NCBI GenBank assembly: GCA_017562135.1
Contig: QEYB01001208.1
Location: forward strand, 124,001 to 188,000
DNA length: 64,000 nt
Direction of reading: 5' to 3'
DNA from: Dipylidium caninum
Taxonomy: Eukaryota > Platyhelminthes > Cestoda > Cyclophyllidea > Dipylidiidae
Part shown: positions 38,232 to 50,899 of the stretch, piece by piece
How the letters are laid out: each line of letters begins with the position of its first letter
Numbering within the stretch: the stretch's first letter is position 1
Notes under the pieces: generated by a model
Databases searched by the model: none
Seen by the model: the letters and a program-made list of their open reading frames with translations, nothing else
What the model was told of the DNA's origin: nothing
Made by a program: the position numbers and the translations under genes

Positions 38232-41200
38232 CATCCGCAATCTTCCCCACTTTGTGCATTTTATTTGCATTCCCCTTCCCCCCCCCCCCCTTTATAACTC
38301 ATCATTTAAATGTGCTCTTCCCCCTCCTTCCTCGCTTTTCCTTCCCGCTCTGCTGACTCGCTTTTCGTCGTACACAAACACGTTCTCCCCCATCACCGCC
38401 TCCGTTGCTCCTTATTGCGTTGGAATGAAGGCTTCTTCAATTAATCTCATTTGCTACTACCTCCTTTGATGTTACTGCCCTGGAGCACCATCCACTGGGC
38501 GTGTGTGTTCGTGTGTGTGTGTGATACTTGTCACATCGCGATAAAAGCGTTTGGCATCTCGCACGCCGCGGTAGGTAATCGTTTTAGTCAACTTAATATG
38601 CTGCAGTTTAGCCCATTCCCGTTTGGTCAAAGTACCGCTGTGATGGCGCGTTGTGTGGGAGGCTGAGACGCAGCCCCGCCTCGCCCCCACTTCCCGCTGT
38701 GGCAGCGCGCTCCGCTCGCCCCACTCGACGGGGGCTGCGAGGGGGCCCAGCTCCGCCCGCCTCCGCTTCAACCGCGTCTTCAGCCCCGTCGCACGGGTGT
38801 GTTCCCGTGCAAGCCCGTTTTCATCATGCCGTTTGCCTACTACCTGTCGAATTGTTGGTGTTTCGACCCGTTGGTGACCTCAGTTTTTGAGGTCTCCTTC
38901 TATTCGGTAATTCATGTCACCACTTTACTGTTTTACATCAACAATCCCTGCTGGTTGTGAATATAATGTTTCCTGTGGTTGGAAGTTACTCAAGTAAGAA
39001 CACCACAAGTGGTTTATTTCGTATTTTTTTTACAAATTACTCCTTACTTTCTTAGACTTCTGATCTGCGTTGGTGGCGGATGAATAGTTTTGCCTCGGTA
39101 AGCTGATGGTAGAAGGATGGTGCGGCGCAGCGACATGAATTAAGCTAGTCTGCTCCAATTCCATCCAACTAGTGGCTTTTCTGTCGACCTATTGACATTG
39201 TCATTCCGCTGTGGCACCGACTGCCGCCATTCCTTGACATCTGAAAGGCATTTGTGCGGTGTGACATCTAAGAGCATCAACTGGGGCTTCCCGCGCCCCC
39301 ATCTGGGGTGTCTCCTTGAGCCACCCCCCACCGCCTGCACCAACGTGACCAAAGTAGCAACGACTTTGCTCAACTTTCCACCTTGAAAGGAAAAAAAGGT
39401 GCATGTCAGCTATTTAATGAAACGCCACACTGTCTACACAGTCGACTTCATATTAGCAATTTCTTCCTCTATTCATTCGACAAAATACTCTTCCTAGGCA
39501 CATGTTTGTCGCTTTCCGCTTGAATGGTGTGCGTGGTGGCGTGTATTTCGGAAATTAAACAAGAGTACTTTTACCAAAGTTAACTGCAGGAAATACGAGT
39601 GGCCTGAAGGTTGTTATGTGGTGTAGGAGGGCCTTGCAAACTCGAGCAGCTTGCCTCATCAGAAAAGGCTATCATTGGCGGTCCTGAGCCCTGCATCTCG
39701 TGTGGTTGTTGAGACTTGCTGGTAGTTTGGCGCGCCATCGCCGCGCCATCGCCTGCGAACGCGGTGCCGATGGCATTCGGCGCGGTGTGGCGCATTACCG
39801 CAGTGCAAACAACGCCGGGCCCGGCGCGTGTGTGCGCACTCTTCCGCGTCCTCCGCCTGTCACGACAGGCCTGCGCACCTCACCGTGCGCCCTGTTCACC
39901 GGGGTGCGCTGCCCCAACTCCCGTCTCTGTGGCATTCACACGCCCCCTCCTCCTCCCCGCCCTCCCGCGGCACGCCTGTTCTGCATGTAATGCTGCTCCG
40001 ATGGTGCCAACCGCGGAGGCCTTGTGCCTACCTGTCACTCACGCGAAGGCGTAATCCCGCCGTGGTGGTTGAGCGCGTCCTGCACAATTTCGCTGTAGAC
40101 TGCGGTCGCCAAATTTTCGATGTGTCAGCTGCGGTCGCGACTACTTTTATAGGTAATCGATGCAGTCCCATTTCAGCCGGCCAATGGGGTGACTAATCAC
40201 CTCTTCTCTCCTTCTGATTGGACGCTCTCACAGGCGCCTCTTTTGAGTCGCGCATTGCTTGACGCACTCGAGTTTGCTACTTTCACGTGCAGAGGGGCAA
40301 GCAGAGACGAGTAGCACTCGCCACCCAGGTTTGGCACGAGAAGCACTTAATTATCGAGAGTATTCTTTCATTCAATGCGCCTAACTATGCGAACGTCTAC
40401 AATTATCTTGACGAAAATAGCTTCCCCTTCGCGTGAGCGCTCTTCTGCCCCCTAGCGAGCCTGATTTATGTCCAACTTCAGTGCGTGTGAAGTCTACTGC
40501 CACGTCCTCAGGCCATCCACTCCTTTTTATTTGTCACTGCGTTTGTGCCGCATGTGTATGCGTGGCTGTAGAAGCACAATCCTCTAATTGCTTTCTCCCT
40601 CCGAACCAAAAGAACATCGCCAACAAAAGCTTACGCATTTTTTGCGAAAGCCTGCTACATTCAACAGGAAGCTGTGATTTGATAAACAAACGAATGACTT
40701 CTCGGTCCTTTCTTTCCGTCTGATTGTATTGCATGAAAGTAGGTTAGTCTCTAAACTCTCCACTCCCGCTTTTTTCACGCAATCCGAGTTTTACCGAGGC
40801 CACTTCAAATTCGGTCGTCTGACTGCTTTGATTTCAACAGACTGGACGATTTGTAAGCGTCAGAGCTAATCGCACAGGTCACAACCTACCACGGGGCAGG
40901 ACTTCTTTGTCCTGCGGAGTCGCAGAGGTGATGCCCCAGGACTGAGAGGTCACTCCGAGCCGCTTGAACACCCGCCCGCGTCGCCGTCGGGCCCAGCAGC
41001 CCAGTCGTTTCATAAGAAGTCATGTGCAGTGCGGCCAACCCACGTTACGCCGCAAAAAGTAAACCACAAATTATTCGGCCCACCTTTCGCTAGTTTTTAA
41101 TGCGTCTGACGATGCTGCCACGTGATAGTGCGAATCTTGTCCGAACCACTTAAAATCCCCTGTTTGGCTTGTCCTCGGCATACTTTCAATAAGAGCAAGC

Positions 41201-43859
41201 ACTCTAAATTACGCCAGTCGTTTTTAAGTCGGCACTGTTACCTGTCAACCCGCGTCAAGTGCACAGAGCGGACGGGGACGGGCCACCTTTCTTCCGACCC
41301 GCTCTCCCTCTCCCCGATGCTTAACGGCGGTCAAAATGACGGGGAGTTGGCTTAAGCCGTAACAGAGGGATTCTTGTGGGAAAGAGGTATTTCAGTGCCT
41401 TACTATGCCCACGGCCATATTTCACTGGTTTATGACGGTTCGGTTGCTTTTTTTAAAATGATTTGTGCCCTATTGGGGAAAATGCGCCCCGAGCGACTTC
41501 GAGCAGTCCCCCTCCTGTTCGGATGCCCCCTTTTATTCGCTCTCCCGTTGAGCATAAAAAGGCAGATTAAATCTCAATTAGAGCCTGGCAAGAAGGTCGC
41601 TCGGCATCCACTCGAAGGCAGCAATAAATGGGGAAATAGTTCCGAAACGCAAATAACGACCAGGCCCGCCGCACACGGACGAGGTCTTTGGGTTGGCATT
41701 CCGTCCGCCTTTATTCGGCACTGGCGGCGGCAGTGAAACGAGCTGCCGGTCGGCGCCGAAGCTCCTCCTAGGAATGTCGGTCGACGGGCATCAATGCTCT
41801 TATAACTCTTCTTTTATGTCAGACTTTTTTTTCTACCTAAGGCTTTCTTGAGCAGTTTTGCAATCACTCTGAAGTCACGTGTTTTGCAGCCGAGTTCTCC
41901 ATTGGGCGGTCTGTGCCGAGCGTCTGCAGATCGTGTCACATTGCAATTTACAGCGGTTTTATGGCCTGCCAAACTCTTTTAAGAGCCTCTAAGCTTTATT
42001 TTCGACCAATGCTTGGAGCGGACACGAATTCTGCGCAAAGAATGCTCATCGCTCGCAAATGCCAGGTCCGATGCGGAACTCGGGGGGCGTCGGAGGGCAC
42101 ACTTGGTGGGAAGAGCTTTCTTTCCCTACAAATACCCTTTTTGTCGTTTTCGTACTGCTTAACTCTACTTGATACACGACTGTAAAGATTGAAAGTGGAC
42201 GCCTACGAATCCCCTCTACACTTGTGAGAACACAATCTATTAAAAATGCTGTTGCCCTTTTGCTTTATTTAAGAAAGCCACATTGTAGGGAAGTAAGACT
42301 CATGCAGACCCTCCTCCCCCAATACTGACCCTCGTTCTCACACAATGTTAATACTTCTGGCACCTCTCTACCTCCATTTTTGGTGCCTCTAAATTCAAAG
42401 TGGCGAGTTCTTCGTTCGGAGATTGAGGCGCATTTTTGTCTGTCACAATGTTCATTTCCGGATTCGGAACCAGTTGTAAGGCATTTTCCTTGCAGTGCAA
42501 ACAACCACATTAATTGGATGTGGGCGGGAAGCGAACACGCCATCTTGGTTACTTCTATTTAAGGAGCACGTGTTTGTATGTGCAGATTTACGGCTCCGCT
42601 GCCCCTCGTACAATCGTGCAATTCATGACCAGCCTCGCACCCAGACTGCAAATTCAGCACGTGACGAACTAGGAGCTGGGCCGGCGTTGCCAGATTTCAT
42701 TCGACATCTTTACTTATTTTCTTCTCCAAATAGTCCACCTTACTGGCCTAACAGGTCAGTACCTGAAGGAAGGATTGTGGAGAACATTTCATCGGCTGAC
42801 ATTGAAAGAGCACATACAGGCGTCTCCGTTCCTGACTAATTGCAGTCTTGGCAGCACTGCTACCGTGAACAATTGTGTGGGTAGGACAGGTTGCCTTCGC
42901 GTCAGCTTCGCGTATCTGAGGCCCCTTTGGCAATGTTTCATGTAGTCGTCCTCAAACCTGAGATCAGCGTACACCATAGTCTATCTATGAAGGCACTTCG
43001 TCCCCGAAGGAAGCGCAATCGAAGTAAAACTCCTACTGATGTGCTGTGAGTAGCAACATTTACAACGCTTGTCATCTTAGCTTTGTTCGGGAGCCAATCA
43101 CAAAGGTGGATCACACGCCCCATTGGCAATCTAACCAATGCCATTGGTAAGAAGGCTGGAAATTGACCTGAACCTCTTATTCCTTTTTTGGCCTACCAAC
43201 CATACTGTCCTAAGATCTTCACAGTAAGGATACCCAGTGCCAAGAGCAAAATTTTTAGGCTTTTAACTGGCGAAAACGTATTGAAACAGGCCACAAGTGC
43301 GCGAAATATGGCACTTACAAGGGTGACATGTCCCGCGCGTTCACGACGATGCCACCGGTTGGTATCTCACGAAGTGGCTTACTCCAGAGGGAACTGCAGC
43401 GACTTATGATGTAACTCCTATTTACTCAATTAAAATTAGAACAAGGGTGAAAAGCGTTGTGTTAAAGGTTAAGACTCGTACGTGCTCGTGATTCTCAAGG
43501 CAATCTAGTCAATTTCGAGAACAAAAATGCCTGTAAACATTTGTCTAGAATTAGAAAAAAGTTAATGTTAGTAGGGCTATGGACAACGATGAAATGGGGA
43601 AGGAAAGTTAATGTTGAATGGACTTTAGCGGGAGTCAGATGCTTCAAATGAGCAGAATCTACGAAGCAAGATTGATCAGAGGAGAGAATATTATACAAAG
43701 AATGATGTCAACCGGATCACCGTCACCACATTGGCGCTTCGCGGACTTCACTGATGATTTGATTGGCTCGTTGAAGCCCCTGAAATGGGAGACGACCTCG
43801 TTATGCTTACGGAGAGTTCGGACGACGTATAATGGTGTGGTAACGAAAGCAACTAATTT
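38232..43859. other. 5.6 kb interval between converging eEF2K and DRP1, no recognised gene
   Basis: GC-rich up to about 40.3 kb, then more AT-rich. Open frames reach 120 codons (near 39.7-40.2 kb and 41.4-41.7 kb), but none shows a domain, and frames on both strands are equally open, as expected from composition. Poly-C at 38278 and a GT run near 38508 are present. The 3' UTRs of both genes should extend into it. Confidence 0.5.
38278..38290. repeat. Poly-C run (C13)
   Basis: Thirteen consecutive C about 46 bp after the eEF2K stop, probably in its 3' UTR. Confidence 0.85.
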
Positions 43860-46800
43860 CTACGTGTAAATGAGCATGAAATGGGTCTCCCAGAGTTTCT
43901 TAAACAAAGTGACTTTCTTGTCAGAAGCATTGCGCACCTTAAGCATTTCTGAGGCCTCCCTTCTGCGCTGCGCCACGTTTTCGCTTTCTTTCAGCAATCC
44001 ATCGTACTCATCGTTCCTGTACAAGTTGCTCACCAGCTCCGACTGCAGGTTGTCCTTCACGTAGTTGACCAAGAAGTTCATTATCGCTTTCGGGACCGAA
44101 TCGAGAATATTTTTGCGCACAATTTGAAAATATGAACGAATTAACTGACCTAATTTGAGTGAAAAAAAAACACTTGTAATAAATTAGTAAATTATATTGA
44201 TAAGTGTTCTATTTGAAAAGACTGCTATTATATACTAGACAGAAATTTGGCGTAAATTATAGGATTTGCCCAGCACAAGTAGAGCACCTTTTGAGGGCTA
44301 GTTCTCCTTACAGCAGGCCAAAAAAGCAGTCTGATCGGAGAGAAGCGCACAATCGGAACTCACTTATTAGATCACAGTCGTGTTTCTCCATCGAAGACAA
44401 TTGGTGTTTTTGAACCTGGGTTTGCTAAAATTTATCGGGAGGTGAAAATGAATTCGTGTGGTGCAGCGCCAATTGACAGACTGGGTGGGATAAATCTTGG
44501 AGCCAGAGAAGTAAATACGAGAGTTACAATGAGCATGGCTCAGGTACCGAAGAAACGTACAAAAACTTTTCGGCGCAGTACAATACAGGGGCAAAGAACA
44601 CTGCATTGTTTTATAGAGAGCAACAGTCAAGGTGATTAGGTGACTTAAGCTTACGAGCACTTTGACAGGGCTGTCATCCGATAATACGGCGCCAGATGAG
44701 GAAACATACGCGGCTAAAATTAAGATAAACATACAATGTCAACAGCCGCTTGAAAGCCCGAGGTATTGGGGCTGTCGGAGGAGTCAGCCTCTTGGAGCGC
44801 CTCGTTGGATCGTTGTGTGGGCGCAGCATTTGAACGCCGTCCGCCCACTGGCTGCCGGGTCTGTCTGCCCACCTGAGCCTGCGACGAACCCTCGTTCAGC
44901 GCCTTCGGGTAAAAACAAGTCAAACGGCATTACAGTGCATCGTCGTCCACACCACGGCACACGAGACAGGAGCCATCTTAAAGGGCAGTTGTGAGGCTAT
45001 TCAGTCCAAAACGGTTTTCCACTGGCATTTTCGTTTGTGTTGTGTTTAAAAAGCGAGACAAAATCACGAAATCATGCAATTATAAAAATTTGATGAAACG
45101 TTTGATCATTGATTGAAAGGCAAAAAATAGTCAGATTTATCATCCCGAATCTGTCTCCAGAAGGATCCGACTCCTTCAACCACTGGCCTGAGGAGGATAT
45201 TGGTAAGTCGTATAAAAGGCAGATTGAAATGGTGGTAGAGTAATCATCGGAGGGCCTTGATAAATGCAATATTAGTGTCAAGATCCTTTATGCTAGGAGT
45301 CGTTTCCCGAAGCAGACGACCAGCCTCGGATTACTAAGCCTTGTAATTGTAAAAGACATGCATCTTACATCCGCATCAACCAATGTAAGGTGATGCGGCA
45401 GATCAACAAAATTATGGATGCCAACGGTGGTAAGGAGGGGGGAGTGCAGAATCAAATTATTTCCTGAGCATACATTGTAGCTAACTTCGATCCACTCGTG
45501 GTCCACCTCACTAATTTGCAGTTGGCTTGCTCTTCTCTGCATGCGAACCGGACCCTACATGGAAGGATAAACAACTGGGATTTAGAAGAGACCAAGACGG
45601 TCAGGTCTCTGCCCCTCTACGAGTGTGGCTAGGGGCTGGCAGCTGCAACCAGAAATAGACAGTGAAGGTAGAGTTCCGCACATCTCGTCGAAGATCTCCA
45701 TTATAAGTCGTATTTCATACGAGAAACCCTTCTACCTGAAGCGGTCCCATGATTTAAGAGGCGAATTAGGTAGCCAAACATATGTTTTTTTCAAAATACG
45801 AAGTTCCGGAACGAAAAAAAAACACGAAGTAACCATGCTAACCTCCCAGGAAATAGACGTTTATGTTACACTTATTTTGCGGCACAAAGAAGCGCAAGAT
45901 GCCGTGAGAGAATTGTGTGAGTGGTGGTGAATGAAAATGAATTAGCGATAACTCTCACTGCATAGTGAGACGCTGATGCACTATCAAGTTGAAAGTGCCG
46001 ACATATTTCGTTTTTGTAATCACCAATTTCAGACTGTACGAAGTAGGGGATATTATTTCATCCAAGGTGGAATAGAACGCGACTTAAGGGTACGAATGCG
46101 CATAAGCCTGGGTGTTTACGGGATGTGCACTTTTAGCACCAAAATAAAGGTGATGAGCCAGAGTACCTGTGATGCATTAGTGAAGGCTGAGGCCCCAACT
46201 TCATCACGCGCAGTTCCTAAAGGGCAGGATTTGTCATATTTCTTCGCATATACACACACCAAATCACTACCATAAATTTTCAACAACTCTAAGAGCTCTT
46301 AGGGCGAAGTGCTGGCGTAACACCCTAGCGCGCACAGCCCCGTATGAATGACTCTCGGCTTTATCACCCTATTTGGTGTCTACCGCGTCCCGCGTAGAGC
46401 GGCGTCGGCGACACATTAACAGGGCTTCCGCATGGGCAACAGGCGTAGATGGGTAAGGGCGGAGGAGTGGAAAGAGGTGACGAGGCTCAACTCACCAGAT
46501 TATTGAGGCCCGGAGGCGCCTGTTGCCGATGCAGCGTAAGCTCATCCGTAAAGTCGGGGTGACGAGTGTTAATGTAAGCCAATTCGATAGCAACAAGATT
46601 CATAACCATCTCGTTGGTTGGTTGAAGTCGACGCCGCAACAGCGAGGTGACAACGTCCACTATCCGCTCGTGAAGTTTTGGGAACCGGTACATTTCTTGC
46701 TAATAACAGGATAAAAAGGAAGCATATGAATTGAAGTGAATTAGGTGGCTACCCATTCATCCCATGAGTGCGATCTTAAGAACGCTTGGGACAAATTCTT

Positions 46801-49708
46801 CCCCAAATTAATCCAAACAACATTCAAAAGAAGTTATTTAACGGAAAGACATATTACACATGACAATGCTTGCACAAGAGAAATGGTAAATAAAAGCGGG
46901 AAGTTTATGAGATGTGCAAAATATATAAGCAGAAACTTTTAAGATAATCGTAAGCCGTATATCACTCAGAAATCCATTTAACTAATGAAAGTGTGCTGAA
47001 AGCAAATTGAAGAGAGCAAAAACGTATTTGATGATTTCAGATCCTGTAAATGCATCATTACCTTATCCTAAAATAATTGCTTTCACTAATAAAATTGACA
47101 AAACTACAAAAAAATGCGGAACTTGAAGTGTGAGAGGATGGACGGTGACCAAGAAAGGTAACTAAGAAAAAAGAACACTCTAATCATAGCAATAACGAAG
47201 ACGAAAGTGACCCTGCCCGATAGGCCAAAGGTAAAAAAACGAGACATAATAAAACATTAGATGAGAAAACGAAGGATCCTTAGTAAATAAGAGCACGAAT
47301 TGTACCTGAGTTCCACAATGTTGGATGATTCGTTGCATCTCTTCGTGAACAAGTTCCACGCATCGAAGGCTAGGTTCCTCCAATCGACGGATTTGTCTCT
47401 TAACGAGCAATTCGAATGCAACTTCAGGCACAAAGAGCGCAGGCCGGGGACCGGTTGAATTGCGAATAGCCGTGAGGATATCGAGAGTGTTAAGACCACC
47501 GAGGGGATCAATACGACGCAGAGTGCTGCAGAAGATCTCGTGAAAAATGTAGCAGATGCGAGCTCCGCCGCACAACTCGGAGGTCTCGATATCCTTCGAG
47601 ACACCATCAATTGTGTTGCAGTAGGCTGTATTGAACCTGGTGATTATTTGTAGCAGCAGATGTCCCTAAGGTGGGCGCGTAAATGACTGCTATGATTACC
47701 TAAGCTTACACAATAGACCGATGTAGCGACTACAAGTATAAGGCACGATTAACATGTACAACTCAAGTAAATTTCCACATAAATGGTTCTCAATGACCTG
47801 TTGACTTAAAAAACTCTCCTAAAAGTAATAAACTTATACTTGTTAAAAACTAATTCAACTGCCATTACCTAGTCATCTAATGGCCCTCTAAGTACCCGTA
47901 TAGTAGTGACATAAAACACCAATTAAACCTAGTTCCATATGACAACGAAATCTAGGTAACTTATTTAAATGTAGATTTAAGAATTTTTGTAAAAGTAAGG
48001 TGGCAGACTTACTTTGTCTTCCACCTCAGTGCCAAAGGAGTTCAGAAGAGTTTGGAATTGGGCTGTCATTACATTGACACGAGTTTTCAACTCAGGCAAA
48101 CAGTCTCTGATGTGGTGCATTAGCAACTGAATAAAGAACATAAGTTCTCTAACCAAAACCATTTAAAAACCCACCCGAGTCCTGTCAAAAGTATTTTCAA
48201 GTGCTCAAATATGATTGTTTATCAGAAGTATATTTTAAGCATATGCCTTACCATTCTACAATATAATCATGGAACAATTTACAGAGAATAAGTCACTAGT
48301 TTGGAAGAGTTTAGACTTATGCATTTCAGCTGAGAAATAAAGCCGACATTATCTTCTAATGTTAGAATTATAAAAGTGCATATTAACAAATATGTTTATG
48401 CTACGTCTATCCTATCACAAAATAAAAGTCATGGGAAAATCATGACGCTTAAACTATGAAAACAGCACCTTAGAATTTAAAACACAAAAACATCCAGAGA
48501 TCTTACTCTGTTAAGGGTTTTGGCAAGATAGACAGTACCATTTCTACTCGCAAGCGATGGATACCGGCGCTGTAGGAAAGAAGCCTCATAAGCTAGTGCG
48601 TCAGCAATAGACTTATTGGCGTTAATATCAGCCTGAGAACGATTGACCACACCAATTATCCCCAATTTTACAGGAATGACCCGATTCATCAGAAGGTCGT
48701 GAGCATCAGTACCGTGATCCATCAAATCCAATTTTGTGAGAACACAAAGTGTTCGTCTTCCTGCAGGTTCAAATACAATCTTATTAACATTAACCACATA
48801 AAAAGGAGCCGAAGCAACCAGATCACAATTCTACAAAGCAAATGTGACCTAAGTGGGGGGATGCACTAACTGGTCGCATTTCGCAACAAATTTAAAGAAA
48901 CATAAAAAGTTATTATCAAAGCTACTATTACAAATGAGCTAACCATCGGGATCAACCTCCTTAGCAAGCTTCAACGATTCGCTGGTAGCCATATCTGCAT
49001 TTGCAGGGGTGACTGCGAGAATAATACAGTTAGGATTGCTAATGTAGTGTAAGCATAAAGTGTTGATTTGATTTTCAATGTCTTCTGGTTGATCACCGAC
49101 TGGAACTTTCGTGATGCCAGGTAAATCAACAAGGGTCAAATTGAGGACCCGTGGGCTGTATATTTTCAAATGGATTGCCTCGGCACTCACCATCTGGAAT
49201 AAAAATTCAGAAGCAAAGCAAAAAATGAGCCATCTTACTTTCCCACTAAATGTGTGCAAATATGTACTCAAAAATGAGTAAAACTCGACGTGTCACTAAC
49301 ATTATTCTTACCTTGCCAGTTCCAGCCAGACGAGCGGTCTCTTTACTAATTTCTTCCCGGACTAGGTTAAAATCAACAAACACCTCCTTCTTCGAATGAA
49401 GAAATTTGGCCCACTCAACAGAGACGCCGTCACCCTCCTCTTTTCGAAGTACGTCATCACCCTCATTTACATGAACTAGTTGCAAGACTAAAGGCCGTCT
49501 GGTGACAATTCCTGATCCTCGTGGAAGAAAGTCGCGCGCCTACAATGTTCTCCAACACCGAACTTTTGCCGGAACTCTTCAAAAAATTATTTAGAAACGC
49601 GTTTACTTGACTCCCTATTACTACGATTTGAGGCAACTGGAGTGCTTCGCTCCCAACGGTATTAAAAACGTCCTGCAACTTATTGACAACCGGAATTAGA
49701 GTCTCCAT
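43860..49708 (-). CDS. DNM1L: Dynamin-related protein 1 (mitochondrial/peroxisomal fission GTPase)
   Basis: Ten exons, 5' to 3': 49708-49607, 49576-49312, 49193-48944, 48760-48507, 48126-48013, 47665-47306, 46699-46496, 44902-44735, 44424-44364, 44149-43860; about 688 residues. DRP1 assembles on mitochondria and peroxisomes and constricts them. Landmarks: start [20 protein letters not shown]-loop [37 protein letters not shown] and [10 protein letters not shown]. Then the middle domain ([46 protein letters not shown]) and the GED ([37 protein letters not shown]). The GED version and absence of PH and proline-rich domains separate it from classical dynamin. Exon 49576-49312 is one base too long, breaking the frame after LENIVG. 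The variable B-insert exons (44902-44735, 44424-44364) are less certain. An in-frame upstream ATG lies at 49744. Confidence 0.95.
44903..46495 (-). other. Longest DRP1 intron
   Basis: This 1.6 kb intron lies between the end of the middle domain and the variable B-insert. Small frames on both strands have no recognisable domain. A further short B-insert exon could be hidden here, since this region is alternatively spliced in other animals. Confidence 0.6.
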
Positions 49709-50899
49709 TGCTCCCCACAGATATGGAGGAAGCGGCCTTCTCATAGAGAATTAAAATAAACTAAAAATATGTGTCTCCGCCTCGCACCACTTATCAGCCT
49801 TTTAACATGCATTGTTACTTCATATCCATTAAATTTAAATTCATGCCATTGTTATTTGACTTGGCGGACGTCTAAATTTGTTGCTGAATGAGAACCACTT
49901 TCTCCTTTATGTTGACACATGCCAATATAGATTAACTTATATGACATAAATTGCTATTTTGGGCTATATGTATTTTGAAACTCTTAACCCTCTACCTTTG
50001 ATTATAAAATTCTTTCCTTTGACTCTTCAATGTGGTTCTTATAAGAACCTTTTTAGCTTAAATGATCTGGTCTTATCGTATGTGGTAAGACGATTCTAAG
50101 ATCATACCTATTGACGGTGTTGATATTCAAGTCAAGCTACCTTTTTCTTCGGTTACTTTTGTTTCTGTCGATCCCGCACGGGCTTCAGGTGTTCAGTGGC
50201 AAAAATACACTCTCATTCTTACGAACTATCGCGGCTTTGGGTGTGTTTTTCCGTAAATTTTGACAACATCTTGTCTACTTCGATTTCTCATCAAGTTTTT
50301 TAGGGTCAAGTGTATGGTTTTTGCTTATAGTTGCTCAATCATTAACGTAATTTCGAGGCCCTGTGCTAGAAGCCGCCCTTGAAATAAGAGTTTAAAGCAC
50401 TCTGTGGCAGTAATAAAACTGCATTCATATAATCAATTTTAGCCACTCTCGATCGAAGTGCAATCCCCAGGAATTCATTTGAAATCGGTATGCCCCAACG
50501 TTTCGCAAAGTTCCTAGGTTAGTCCCTCAGAATAGAATTCCTGCACTCCAAAAATCTGCTCGTATCTCTTATCAAAGTCAGTGAAGCAATTGATAAGCCA
50601 CAATTTTCTTCCATATTTGCGTTGCACTCAAATAGCGATGTTCCAACCTTAATTACATTATGAGAATCTGTCATTTTTGCTTAAAATTTTAATTTAGCAC
50701 CAATATATAAGATTCAGAGACCGAAGGAGGTCTTGCAGAACCATATTACGCAAATGACCGAGTTGGTTTGGTGTGCGACCTTCTCGTGGGGCACGCCGTG
50801 GCCTCTTTCATATCCCCACACCTGACTTGACAAAATCGATGAGCATCGCACGTCTGGCGCCTCGTGAACACTCCTGCCGTCTCTTGCAGAGGTGGTGAG
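49709..50899. promoter_or_regulatory. Divergent intergenic region between DRP1 and the zinc-finger gene
   Basis: About 1.2 kb, AT-rich, between two start codons facing away from each other. It contains no sizeable frame. A strong 3' splice-site-like sequence ends at 50888, just before the zinc-finger start, so a non-coding first exon or a spliced leader may join there. Confidence 0.5.

Noticed and set aside
43883..43923. Possible 41 nt intron near the DRP1 C-terminus (AAG|GTGCGC to TTTAAG)
   Set aside because: Reading through gives a GED tail of the expected length that still ends in the WETHF match, so no intron is needed.
49577..49606. Reading straight through the first DRP1 intron (frame stays open)
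   Set aside because: The 30 nt have GT and AG ends and removing them restores the invariant P-loop GSQSSGKSS; read-through would insert ten residues into it.
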